Shown in pieces: positions 51,313-60,109 of a stretch of DNA of 64,000 nucleotides. Where the stretch lies: the NCBI RefSeq assembly GCF_016107525.1, contig NZ_JABASR010000010.1:93420-157419 (forward strand), given 5' to 3'. The notes under the pieces were generated by a model. That model was not told the origin of the DNA. It ran no database searches and saw only the letters and a program-made list of their open reading frames with translations. This DNA comes from Psychrobacter aquimaris. Its GTDB lineage: Bacteria; Pseudomonadota; Gammaproteobacteria; Pseudomonadales; Moraxellaceae. The first letter of the stretch is position 1; each line of letters opens with the position of its first letter. Both the position numbers and the translations under genes were made by a program.

Positions 51313-52866
51313 ATGAGTATTATCGTTCAAGCTGGGCATAAAACTTCTAAATCCAAGCAGTTGATGGAAAAACTATATGAGAGAGGCTTGAGTAGACCTA
51401 ACGATAGCTACACTCATAAAATGACGCCTGAGCAAGTTTCAGAGAATCTTTATAAGGTGCTTGTACGAGAAGATATGTCATCTGCCAATGAAAAGATGGC
51501 TGATAATGTCATGATTGATTTTCTTTTGGCTAATTTGGACTCTGAAAACTGGGGCTGGGAGTCTGATAAGAATTTAGCTAGTTTAGAATATTGGGGGCAG
51601 ATTGAGCCTGATGTTAGATTTATTCTTGTATTTGACCATCCTAAGAGGTTGTTTGATAATATTGAAACTGAAAAGCTAACTACTGAAAGTATCAATAAAA
51701 TAGTTGACGAGTGGGTATCTTATCACCAAGGTGTATTAGAAATATTAGAAGCAGACAATAGTAGATCTATTTTAGTTGAGGGTCAGAGTGCCTTACAGGG
51801 TATACCTAACGTAAATACTCAGTTAGTAAGAATTGGTAGTAATATCAAATTAAAGAGTGGTTGGCAAACTGTTAACACTCAACCGATAGACTTAGATATT
51901 AAAAAAGCACAAGACTCAAATTTTGTGTCAGAACTGATTATAGACGAAATACTAAAAAACTATCCAGAAGCAATTAATATTTTCAATAACTTATTAAGTA
52001 AAGCAGACTTAAAGAGTAGTAGCCCTATTTATAAAACACAACGCCCAAAGCTTGTGGATTTAGTCGAGTCGTTAGGCTGTTTACAGTCAGATACTCAATC
52101 TATTTTAGATCAGTATGAGTTGAAACTAAACGTACTAGAACAAGAAAAATCTGATTTAGTTTTATTATCTGATAACCTCAAAGTGGTTTCTGATGAAAAA
52201 ATTAAAGACCTAAAAATGAAAGTAGCTTCTACAGAAGATAGTTTAAAAGAATCGCAAGATAAAGTAGTCTCGATAGAGAGTCGCTTACAAACTGCAAAAA
52301 ATAATATTCAGTCTTTGGAAGCTGAACTAAAGAAAAAGACATCAATAAATAGTCAAGTCAACTCTTCAGCTAATATTGCTGATATCGAAAAAGAAAATGA
52401 ACTCCTTATTGTTCAGATACATCAGCTCCAAGAAGAGTTAGAAAGATATTATATTGAAAATAAAAAGTTGAAAAGTAGTGAAGTTAGCAAAAGTGAGCAA
52501 ACGATAACAGATTTAGAGCAACAGCCAACTCACTATGGAGCAGCAGAAAGAATCAAGCAAGACTTACCTTACAGATTAGGTGAAAAAATTTTAAAGGCAA
52601 AACAGCCAAAACACATAGTTAGTTTGCCTTTTGTTTTAGCCAAAGAGTATAGTGATTTTCAAAAAAATGAATTAAGTGTTGAAAAGCTACCACCTATTGA
52701 GCTATACAAAGATGCGTATGAAGCAGATAAGGTGAAGGAACACTTATCTTACAAAGTAGGTAAAGTTTTGGTGGATAGTACGAAATCACCTAAAAAGATG
52801 GTAACTCTGCCAAAAAACCTTAGTAAGGAAGTAGTTGGGTTTTATAAGAATAAGAAAAAGACTTAA
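51313..52866 (+). CDS. coiled-coil protein with sulfotransferase-like N terminus and repeated C-terminal motif
   Basis: A 517-residue protein I cannot name. The first 190 residues resemble a sulfotransferase layout (SIIVQAGHKTSKSKQLMEKL in place of the PAPS loop, WGQIEPDVRFILVFDHPKRL for the strand with the basic residue), but the usual GxGKS/T-like loop is not kept. Residues 265-405 are a long coiled coil. Residues 408-451 and 469-513 are two copies of one motif: IKQDLPYRLGEKIL with HIVSLPFVLAKEY, and VKEHLSYKVGKVL with KMVTLPKNLSKEV. The motif may tether or scaffold glycan enzymes. AAAGGAAA precedes the ATG. AT-rich, unlike galE. Confidence 0.6.
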   Translation: MSIIVQAGHKTSKSKQLMEKLYERGLSRPNDSYTHKMTPEQVSENLYKVLVREDMSSANEKMADNVMIDFLLANLDSENWGWESDKNLASLEYWGQIEPDVRFILVFDHPKRLFDNIETEKLTTESINKIVDEWVSYHQGVLEILEADNSRSILVEGQSALQGIPNVNTQLVRIGSNIKLKSGWQTVNTQPIDLDIKKAQDSNFVSELIIDEILKNYPEAINIFNNLLSKADLKSSSPIYKTQRPKLVDLVESLGCLQSDTQSILDQYELKLNVLEQEKSDLVLLSDNLKVVSDEKIKDLKMKVASTEDSLKESQDKVVSIESRLQTAKNNIQSLEAELKKKTSINSQVNSSANIADIEKENELLIVQIHQLQEELERYYIENKKLKSSEVSKSEQTITDLEQQPTHYGAAERIKQDLPYRLGEKILKAKQPKHIVSLPFVLAKEYSDFQKNELSVEKLPPIELYKDAYEADKVKEHLSYKVGKVLVDSTKSPKKMVTLPKNLSKEVVGFYKNKKKT

Positions 52867-52906
52867 CAGTCGTCACTTTTAGAGCCTTTCCTAAAAACTG
52901 AGTACT

Positions 52907-53605
52907 ATGTTAAATAATCGCTTTGCAAGTTTTCATAATTACCATAGGAATCAAGCCGCTATCATAGTGGCTAATGGTCCTTCTTTGAATAAAACAGATT
53001 TAAATCTTATTCGAAGCTATCCAATCATTGGTTTGAATAAGATTTTCTTAGGGTTCAATGATCTTGGGTTTTATCCTCGTTACTATGCTGCAGTGAATGA
53101 TCTTGTGATAGAGCAGTCTGAAGCTGAAATAAAGCGATTGAATTGTGTTAAGTTTATTAGTAAACGTAATTCAAAAGTTATACCTGAAGATGCTCTTACA
53201 TACCATATTAACACTTGCTTTCCTCCAGCAAAGTTCTGTAAAGATATTCAAGATGGAGTCAATGAAGGCGGTACAGTTACCTACGTTGCTCTACAAATTG
53301 CTTATTATCTAGGCTTTAAGACCGTAATTATCGTCGGAATGGATCATAACTTCGCTTTTACTGGTAATCCTAATGAAACTCATACGATAAAAGAGGCAGA
53401 TCCAAATCACTTTAGCAGTGCTTATTTTGGCTATGGACAAAAATGGGATAATCCTGATTTAGAGAAGTCTGAAAAATCATATGCTCTGGCACGAAGGGTT
53501 TATGAGGCAGATGGGCGTAGTATATTAGACGCCACTATCGGAGGTAAATGTACCATTTTTGAAAAGGTGGATTATGATGAATATTTCAAAAAGAACTTTA
53601 GTTAG
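52907..53605 (+). CDS. DUF115 / MptE-like family protein
   Basis: A 232-residue protein with the family signature IIVANGPSLNKTDL near residue 18 and IVGMDHNFAF near residue 145. The GNGPSL-type loop occurs in MptE-like pyrophosphokinases, in Maf flagellin-glycosylation factors and in GT42-like transferases. In a glycan locus a transferase or nucleotide-binding role is more likely than pterin synthesis. GGTVTYVALQIAYYLGFK is well kept. It overlaps the next gene by about 32 bases. Confidence 0.72.
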   Translation: MLNNRFASFHNYHRNQAAIIVANGPSLNKTDLNLIRSYPIIGLNKIFLGFNDLGFYPRYYAAVNDLVIEQSEAEIKRLNCVKFISKRNSKVIPEDALTYHINTCFPPAKFCKDIQDGVNEGGTVTYVALQIAYYLGFKTVIIVGMDHNFAFTGNPNETHTIKEADPNHFSSAYFGYGQKWDNPDLEKSEKSYALARRVYEADGRSILDATIGGKCTIFEKVDYDEYFKKNFS

Positions 53606-54515
53606 AGAGATACAAGTAACTTCCATACTGCAACCATCGTCTGATAGGTTGCAAGTTTGTTCTAATGAAGTGAGTGAACTAGCAGAAGGGCCATTATGGA
53701 AGCATTCAAGCCAGAGCCTTTATTGGTTAGATATAATTAATAAGAAACTATTCGAAAGAAGCTTTGTCACAAATGAAATTAGCTCTTGGGAGTTACCGTA
53801 TACTACCACCTCCATGGCAAGTGATTCATCCAATCCGAATGTATTATGGCTTATATCAGAGGAAGCTTTGCTTTATTTTGACATTACTTCAGGTGAGTGT
53901 CGGGATGTTCTTTCTATAGCATTACCGAAAGGTTATAGAACTAATGATGGTAGTGTAGGACCTGATGGGAAGTACTGGTTTGGTACAATGATGAACCAAC
54001 CACAGCCTAATAAGGGAAATATCTTTAGTATTGATAAGGATAGAGTTATAAAGCTAGAGCTTGAGGGTATAGCCATTCCCAATACTTTTAACTGGCTGAA
54101 TGATGGCCGCTTGCTTTTAAGTGACTCACTCATTCAAAAAAGCTATTTTTACAAGAGTAACTCTAGTTTGGATAGGGGAGATGCTTTCTTGGACTTGTCT
54201 GATACCTTAGGAACTCCTGATGGTGGTGCTGTAGATGAAAAAGGGAATATCTGGATTGCCTTATGGGGATTGGGTAAAGTTGTTTGCTACTCACCAGAAG
54301 GTAAAGAGATTCAGGAAATAAGTCTACCAGTGCCTCAGCCTTCAAGCTGTTGTTTTGGTGGGATAGAAAACGATATATTATTTATTACCACTGCAAGAGA
54401 GGGGCTTACTTCAGCAGAGATACAGAAGTATCCGCATTCTGGTAAAGTTTTCTGTATTAAGCTGTCAGTGAGAGGAGAACCTATGAATGATTTTAGCTTG
54501 GAGTTAGTATGTTAG
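53574..54515 (+). CDS. SMP-30/gluconolactonase family protein
   Basis: A 313-residue six-bladed beta-propeller. The family metal ligands are visible: the Glu in AEGPLWKHSSQSLYWLDI, Asn-Asp in RTNDGSVGPDGKYWFGTM, and the later TPDGGAVDEKGNIWIALWG with Asp. Members hydrolyse sugar lactones. Its place next to a hydroxyacid dehydrogenase, an SDR and a cytidylyltransferase suggests a step that opens a sugar-acid lactone during precursor synthesis. ATG 53574 lies just after AAGGTGG; TTG 53559 is possible. Confidence 0.82.
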   Translation: MMNISKRTLVREIQVTSILQPSSDRLQVCSNEVSELAEGPLWKHSSQSLYWLDIINKKLFERSFVTNEISSWELPYTTTSMASDSSNPNVLWLISEEALLYFDITSGECRDVLSIALPKGYRTNDGSVGPDGKYWFGTMMNQPQPNKGNIFSIDKDRVIKLELEGIAIPNTFNWLNDGRLLLSDSLIQKSYFYKSNSSLDRGDAFLDLSDTLGTPDGGAVDEKGNIWIALWGLGKVVCYSPEGKEIQEISLPVPQPSSCCFGGIENDILFITTAREGLTSAEIQKYPHSGKVFCIKLSVRGEPMNDFSLELVC

Positions 54516-55450
54516 CGAGTATAGTAATTCGTACTTATAATGAAGAAAAATATCTTGATCAATTATTGACATTATTGTTCTCACAAAAATGTGAGCTCGT
54601 AGATATGGAAGTGGTTATCGTTGATTCTGGATCTACTGATTCTACTTTAGACATAGCAAACAAATACCCCTGCCGTATTACTCATATCAAAAAATCTGAG
54701 TTTACTTTTGGCAAGTCTTTGAATATAGGCTGCGAATTTGCTAAAGGGGACTTTTTAGTGTTTATTAGTGGTCACTGTTTACCGGTTAACAATAGCTGGT
54801 TAGATGAGCTTGTAAAACCACTTATCGAGAGTAAAGCAAGCTATAGTTATGGTAGGCAAGAAGGGAGAGATACGACTAAGTTTTCTGAATATCAGCATTT
54901 CGAAAAATACTTTCCAACTTACGATAAAATCCCACAGAAAGGCTATTTCTGTAATAATGCTAACTCTGCAATAACCAGAAAAGCTTGGCAGTTATTTAAG
55001 TTTGATGAGCAGCTTACTGGGCTTGAAGACATGTACCTAGCAAAACAACTTAAAGAAATAGGCAATGATATTGCTTATGCTTCCCGTGCTTCTGTCTATC
55101 ATATTCATGATGAGAGTTGGCAACAGGTGCGTACTAGATATGAAAGGGAAGCTTATGCTTTGCATCATATTATGCCTGAAATTCATTTTACTGCTAGTGA
55201 CTTCTTTCGATTCTTTACATCAAGTGTGTTTTCTGACTCTGCCGTTGCAATTAGAGAAAAAAAGCTTCTAAGAAAGTTTCCTGAGATAGTAATGTTTCGT
55301 TTAATGCACTATTGGGGAACCTATAAAGGCAATCATGAAACACGTAAGCTATCAACCGAAATGAAGTATCACTATTTTTATCCTAAAGATATAGAGAGAA
55401 AGTTCTATGAGCAAAAAGATAGTTGCCCTACTGCCCATGAAGGCAAATAG
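54509..55450 (+). CDS. glycosyltransferase family 2
   Basis: A 313-residue GT-A transferase. It shows the nucleotide-binding start ASIVIRTYNEEKYLDQLL, VIVDSGSTDSTLDIA, the acceptor segment FLVFISGHCLPVNNSWLDEL where many GT2 enzymes have DxD, and the catalytic region LTGLEDMYLAKQLKE. No membrane helix is seen. It overlaps the preceding stop codon by seven bases (ATGTTAG) and the next gene by 44 bases, so translation is coupled. The sugar donor is unknown. Confidence 0.88.
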   Translation: MLASIVIRTYNEEKYLDQLLTLLFSQKCELVDMEVVIVDSGSTDSTLDIANKYPCRITHIKKSEFTFGKSLNIGCEFAKGDFLVFISGHCLPVNNSWLDELVKPLIESKASYSYGRQEGRDTTKFSEYQHFEKYFPTYDKIPQKGYFCNNANSAITRKAWQLFKFDEQLTGLEDMYLAKQLKEIGNDIAYASRASVYHIHDESWQQVRTRYEREAYALHHIMPEIHFTASDFFRFFTSSVFSDSAVAIREKKLLRKFPEIVMFRLMHYWGTYKGNHETRKLSTEMKYHYFYPKDIERKFYEQKDSCPTAHEGK

Positions 55451-56108
55451 TACGAGAGTGAAAGGTAAAAATTTTCGAGACTTTTGTGGTAAGCCTTTAT
55501 TTCGATGGATATTAGATAGTTTGCTTGCAGTCGACGAAATTGACTTGATCGTTATCAATACTGATGCAAAAGATATTTTGGCGGAAAATGGATTGACAGA
55601 TACTGACCGTGTCATGATTCGTGAGCGTAAGCCAGAAATATGTGGTGATGATGTATCTATGAATTTAGTGTTAGCTGACGATGTCGCTAATGTTGAAGCG
55701 GATATCTATCTTATGACGCACACTACTAATCCTATTTTAAGCTCAGAAACGATAAGAGAAGCAATTGCTAAGTATTCTCAAAGTCAAGATAAAGGTACGG
55801 CTGATTCATTGTTTACGGTAAATAAAATTCAAACTCGTTTTTATCGTGAAGACTGCTCTCCTATTAATCATGATCCTGATAATCTTATACCTACTCAGAA
55901 TCTAGAGCCGTGGTATGAAGAGAACTCTAACTTATATCTATTTGATAAAAAAAGCTTTAGTGAGACACAAGCTAGGATTGGTAAAAAGCCAATGATGATG
56001 GTGACACCTGCTATTGAATCCTCTGATATCGATACTCCCGACGACTGGGATAAGGCCGTCATCACAGTACAGTATTTAATCCAACAAGGTCTAATCAAAG
56101 CTCAATAG
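55407..56108 (+). CDS. CMP-sugar synthetase-like cytidylyltransferase (NeuA/PtmB branch)
   Basis: A 233-residue nucleotidyltransferase. ALLPMKANSTRVKGKNFRDF is the CTP loop of the acylneuraminate cytidylyltransferase family in its short MKANSxRVxxKN form. HTTNPILSSETI gives the sugar-binding segment, and SSDIDTPDDW carries the late metal-binding Asp. It would activate a 2-keto or acidic sugar as a CMP derivative. No synthase of NeuB or KdsA type lies in the window, so the sugar is unknown. It overlaps the GT2 gene by 44 bases. Confidence 0.85.
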   Translation: MSKKIVALLPMKANSTRVKGKNFRDFCGKPLFRWILDSLLAVDEIDLIVINTDAKDILAENGLTDTDRVMIRERKPEICGDDVSMNLVLADDVANVEADIYLMTHTTNPILSSETIREAIAKYSQSQDKGTADSLFTVNKIQTRFYREDCSPINHDPDNLIPTQNLEPWYEENSNLYLFDKKSFSETQARIGKKPMMMVTPAIESSDIDTPDDWDKAVITVQYLIQQGLIKAQ

Positions 56109-56117
56109 GAAAATCTT

Positions 56118-57068
56118 ATGAAAAAAGTATTAGTCACATGTCCTCCTATGTTAGGTTTGTTTGACGAGTTTGTCGAACCAGCAAAGCAATTAGGGTTGGA
56201 ATTAGTGGCAGCAAAAACAACACAAGTATTATCAGAAAAAGAATTAATGCAGTCGTTACCAGCTTACGATGGCTGGATTATTGGAGATGACCCAGCAACT
56301 TACCAAGTATTCAGTGCGGGTAAAGCTGGCAGGCTGACTGCTGCTGTCAAATGGGGTATAGGGGTGGATAATGTTGACTTTTCTGCTTGTGATATATTAG
56401 GTATTCCTATTATCAATACTCCTAATGTATTTGGCGCTGAAGTGGCAGATCTAGCTGTCGGCTTAATGCTAGGTTTGGCACGACATACCTTTTATATAGA
56501 TCGTGAAATCCGTCAAAACTTTAACTGGCCTAAGCCAGCAGGTATGAGTGTCAGTGGGAAAAAAGTAGGTATTGTTGGCTTTGGTGATATTGGTTATAAC
56601 ACGGCCAAAAGACTTATGGGCTTTGATGTATCTATCACTGCTTATGATCCAGGTATCGAAGGCAACCGCGACCTAAGTTATGTCACACGTAAGCCTTGGC
56701 CTGAGGGTTTGGGTGAGTTGGATTTTTTAATCTTTACTTGCGCCTTAAATAAACATAACTACCATATGCTGAATGAAGATACTCTTGCGTTAATGAAGCC
56801 TGGTAGTCGAATTGTTAACGTAGCCCGTGGCCCGTTAATTGATGAGTCTGCTTTAGTTGCTGCCTTACAAAGTGGGCATATAGCTGCAGCAGCTCTGGAT
56901 GTGTTTGAGGTAGAGCCATTACCAGAAACATCGCCATTACGAGCTATGCCACAGTGTATCTTTGGCTCGCATAATGGGTCTAATACGGTAGAAGGTGTCA
57001 GAAGAGCCAGTTATAAAGCGCTAGAAGAGCTATCTGGGTTTTTTAAAGAGTTAGATGCAAATGGATAA
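56118..57068 (+). CDS. D-isomer-specific 2-hydroxyacid dehydrogenase
   Basis: A 316-residue NAD enzyme of the phosphoglycerate dehydrogenase type, without the C-terminal ACT domain. It shows the dinucleotide loop VGIVGFGDIGYNTAKRL near residue 152, the catalytic Arg in NVARGPLIDE, Glu in DVFEVEPLP and His in FGSHNGSNT. WGIGVDNVDFSACDILGIPI is also typical. In this locus it probably acts on a sugar acid rather than 3-phosphoglycerate. It starts nine bases after the cytidylyltransferase stop. Confidence 0.88.
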   Translation: MKKVLVTCPPMLGLFDEFVEPAKQLGLELVAAKTTQVLSEKELMQSLPAYDGWIIGDDPATYQVFSAGKAGRLTAAVKWGIGVDNVDFSACDILGIPIINTPNVFGAEVADLAVGLMLGLARHTFYIDREIRQNFNWPKPAGMSVSGKKVGIVGFGDIGYNTAKRLMGFDVSITAYDPGIEGNRDLSYVTRKPWPEGLGELDFLIFTCALNKHNYHMLNEDTLALMKPGSRIVNVARGPLIDESALVAALQSGHIAAAALDVFEVEPLPETSPLRAMPQCIFGSHNGSNTVEGVRRASYKALEELSGFFKELDANG

Positions 57069-57813
57069 GCAACGTTACGCTGTTATTACGGGTGCAAATG
57101 GTGGAATTGGTCGAGCTTTGTGCTCGGCCTTCAACGATGAGGGATACCAGGTTATCGCTCTTGATAGACAAGAGACACCGCACTCAGACTTAGTTTATAA
57201 AAAATATATAGTTCTGAACTTGTTTGATTATATACAGAATGAAAAGTATGCAGCTGATAAGAATCTAGAAATAACAGCAGTGCTATCGCAGAATCAACTG
57301 CATTGCTTGGTAAATAATGCGGCTATACAAGTATTAGGTGGTGTAACCTCACTCACTAGAGCTGACTGGAATACAACACTGGCTGTAAACTTGCAAGCTC
57401 CGTTCTTTTTAACACAAGCATTATTACCACAATTAGAAAACACTAAAGGCTCGGTAGTTAATATCAGTAGTATCCATGCCAAGCTTAGCAAACCAAATTT
57501 CGTTGCTTATGCAACTAGTAAGGCTGCCTTGTCGGGTATGACTAAAGCCATGGCTCTTGATTTAGGCGAACGTGTACGAGTGAATGCTATTGAACCTGCA
57601 GCCATTGCGACTGATATGTTAAAAGCAGGGTTTTCAGGTAAGCCTGAACAGTATCAGCAGCTTAAGGATTATCATCCATCCAAAACTATTGGTGAGCCAA
57701 ACGAAGTTGCACGATTGGCAGTATTTTTAGCTAGTGAGCAGTCACATTTTATTCATGGCAGTTGTATTGATATCAGTGGTGGTATTAGTAGTTGCTTGCA
57801 TGATCCAGATTGA
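57055..57813 (+). CDS. short-chain dehydrogenase/reductase (SDR)
   Basis: A 252-residue classical SDR. It shows the cofactor loop TGANGGIGRAL, NNAAIQVLGG, the Ser in VNISSIHAKLS, the YxxxK in FVAYATSKAAL, and HFIHGSCIDISGGI at the end. It overlaps the hydroxyacid dehydrogenase stop; ATG 57055 and ATG 57061 are both possible starts. Together with its neighbours it forms an oxidoreductive set beside the cytidylyltransferase. Confidence 0.9.
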   Translation: MQMDKQRYAVITGANGGIGRALCSAFNDEGYQVIALDRQETPHSDLVYKKYIVLNLFDYIQNEKYAADKNLEITAVLSQNQLHCLVNNAAIQVLGGVTSLTRADWNTTLAVNLQAPFFLTQALLPQLENTKGSVVNISSIHAKLSKPNFVAYATSKAALSGMTKAMALDLGERVRVNAIEPAAIATDMLKAGFSGKPEQYQQLKDYHPSKTIGEPNEVARLAVFLASEQSHFIHGSCIDISGGISSCLHDPD

Positions 57814-57823
57814 GAGTTATTCT

Positions 57824-60109
57824 ATGAAATCGCTAAGTGTTAAAACTTTATTGTCCACAGATTATAAGTTAGTAAGATCGTTATTCTCTGACTTCAACTT
57901 TAAAGACTCAGATTTTACTAACCTGCACCTTTTTAACTTTTATATTGTAATGAGACGCCATAATGATAATGAATCAATTTCTAAGCTGCTTAAAAATGCA
58001 GAGAGGCATTCTACGACAATTCGGTTAGAAAGAAAATTCTCTGACTGGAAGTATTTAGCTTCTTATGGATTTCTTTTCTCAAATAATACAAAAAAATTTA
58101 TTGAGAAGATAAACTCAGAAGCTATACTGTCCGATGAAGATATAAATGAACTTGAGATTAAATTTCTTAACGAAAACATAGAGCTCTATAAGTTCATAAG
58201 TAAGTGTTTAGATTTATACAAAAAAAGATACAATTCAGAATATAAATACATTAATAAAGATCCTATAGATTTTTTTCCTTATAAATACTTGTCTGATTTT
58301 TCCAGCAAACCTCCTTCATCTAGCATAAAAAAATGCATTAAGTTATCTTTCGTATACTGTATTAAGAATAGGTCTCGAAGAGCAATGCTATCAATACAAT
58401 CACTGATTAATTCTTATAATCAGTATTCTAAGGTTAATTTGAATATTGAAATTGAAATTGTTATTGTTGAAGACTTTGGTATTGATTTAATAAATGACTT
58501 TAATGTATCTGAGTTTTCGGGTGAAATCTATCATTATGTAATAAATACAGGTCTTAGTTGGACAAGGTCTGGAACATTGAATTATGGCATTAAAAGATCT
58601 AGTGGAGATATAGTTGCTTTTTGCGATGTTGATTTTTTATTCCATGACCAATTCTTTTTTGAAGCTGAAGAGTGTATTCTTAACTTTGAATTTGAGAAAA
58701 ATATACTTGTAGTTAACTGTATTGAATCATCTAATCATTTTAAGGGAGCACAGGTTTATACTAAAGGTAGTCCATATGGATATATGTGGATGGTAGACTC
58801 TAAGCTGACAAAGCAAGCAGGAGGATTTTCAGAAGAATATATAGGTCATGGATTTGAGGATCGTGATTTTCAATATAAAATGACTAGTCTTTATGGGTTA
58901 AAAATTATTGATTCAATAAGTCAGCGTCCAGGTATGTTTGTTATACATTTCTCACATAATACTAGAACAGGAGATGACAATCGAGATGTAAATAAGAGTT
59001 TATTAGAAGATAGGCTTTTAAATTCCAACTTTAAAATACAAAAGAAATGGGGTGAGTTTCCTTTGCTTTACAAAAGCAACTACAATAAAGGCTTAACTAT
59101 CTCAGATAAAATGGTCACAGACACATATGATGTTGTTTTTCTAGCACATAATTCCTATCATGCTTGGACGTATCAAATATTGTTACCTGAATTAAAAAAG
59201 AAAGGACTTAGGACTATATTGTTATCACCATTACCAGATTATCAAGATGAAGGTGTGGAAAAATTCTGCTTAGATAATAGTATTCCTTTTATGAGGGTTG
59301 TACAGTTTCTAGAATTGGAAATTAATAGTTTAGCCCTTATAGTATTCAATGATTGGGATTCAAAAGTTTCTAATCCATTAGTAAAAAGATTCAATGCACT
59401 AGGTAAGAAAACTATAGGCCTAATAGAAGGTATAAATGACTATAATGATATCGATACGGGTCGTAATCGCTATGCATATCGTACAGTATCTTATGTTTTA
59501 ATTCCTGGGGATTTTGATAGGCGACATTATTTTTCTGACCTCGAAGATAGGGCGTATGTAGTTGGGATACCTAGGCTAAGTAAAATAATACCAGATAAGA
59601 TTGGTGTAAAATCAAATTCGAGAGTTCTCATAAATGCTAACTTTACTTATGGTGTCTTAGAGGAGTATAGGTATAGTTGGATAGAAGATTGTGTAAACGC
59701 TTGTGTAAACAATGGATTAGATTATATTATCTCGCTGCATAATGCAGATCAAGGAGATTACTCAAAATTTAATGTTTCTGAAAGTTCTTTTTATGATGAA
59801 CTTAAGCAATCTACCCTATTAATTAGTCGGTTTTCATCATGTATTATTGAGTCGCTTGTAGTTGGTGTACCAGTCATATATTATAATAATGGGTTTGAAA
59901 GTGTTTATAAGTTTCAAGAACCCAATGGTGCATACTTCTATGCTAAAAGCTATGATTGTTTGAATAGAGAAGTTAGAAAAATAGCTGAAACAAAGGTAGA
60001 CTCAAATGCTGTCTCAAATTTTTTAAATGATCATGCACTCTTTGAAGCGGATTCGAGTGGGAAAATCGTTTGTGCATTAATTAATATTCTAAATAAGGAA
60101 AGTTTATAG
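57824..60109 (+). CDS. two-domain glycosyltransferase
   Basis: A 761-residue protein. About 170 helical, charged residues come first. A GT-A domain follows with SFVYCIKNRSRRAMLSIQSL, the DxD motif in VAFCDVDFLFHD, and a galactosyltransferase-type end GHGFEDRDFQYKM. From about residue 430 a second domain begins with DVVFLAHNSYHAWTYQILLP and ends with LLISRFSSCIIESLVVGVPVIYY, a GT-B-like donor-site pattern close to CDP-glycerol-type or capsule transferases. Two catalytic sites in one chain suggest a polymerase for a repeating disaccharide. ATG 57824 follows GAGAG; the frame is open from 57734. Confidence 0.72.
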   Translation: MKSLSVKTLLSTDYKLVRSLFSDFNFKDSDFTNLHLFNFYIVMRRHNDNESISKLLKNAERHSTTIRLERKFSDWKYLASYGFLFSNNTKKFIEKINSEAILSDEDINELEIKFLNENIELYKFISKCLDLYKKRYNSEYKYINKDPIDFFPYKYLSDFSSKPPSSSIKKCIKLSFVYCIKNRSRRAMLSIQSLINSYNQYSKVNLNIEIEIVIVEDFGIDLINDFNVSEFSGEIYHYVINTGLSWTRSGTLNYGIKRSSGDIVAFCDVDFLFHDQFFFEAEECILNFEFEKNILVVNCIESSNHFKGAQVYTKGSPYGYMWMVDSKLTKQAGGFSEEYIGHGFEDRDFQYKMTSLYGLKIIDSISQRPGMFVIHFSHNTRTGDDNRDVNKSLLEDRLLNSNFKIQKKWGEFPLLYKSNYNKGLTISDKMVTDTYDVVFLAHNSYHAWTYQILLPELKKKGLRTILLSPLPDYQDEGVEKFCLDNSIPFMRVVQFLELEINSLALIVFNDWDSKVSNPLVKRFNALGKKTIGLIEGINDYNDIDTGRNRYAYRTVSYVLIPGDFDRRHYFSDLEDRAYVVGIPRLSKIIPDKIGVKSNSRVLINANFTYGVLEEYRYSWIEDCVNACVNNGLDYIISLHNADQGDYSKFNVSESSFYDELKQSTLLISRFSSCIIESLVVGVPVIYYNNGFESVYKFQEPNGAYFYAKSYDCLNREVRKIAETKVDSNAVSNFLNDHALFEADSSGKIVCALINILNKESL

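Noticed and set aside
52907..53605. Sialyltransferase of the GT42 (Cst-II) family
   Set aside because: The GNGPSL-like loop is shared, but the rest fits DUF115/MptE-like proteins better.
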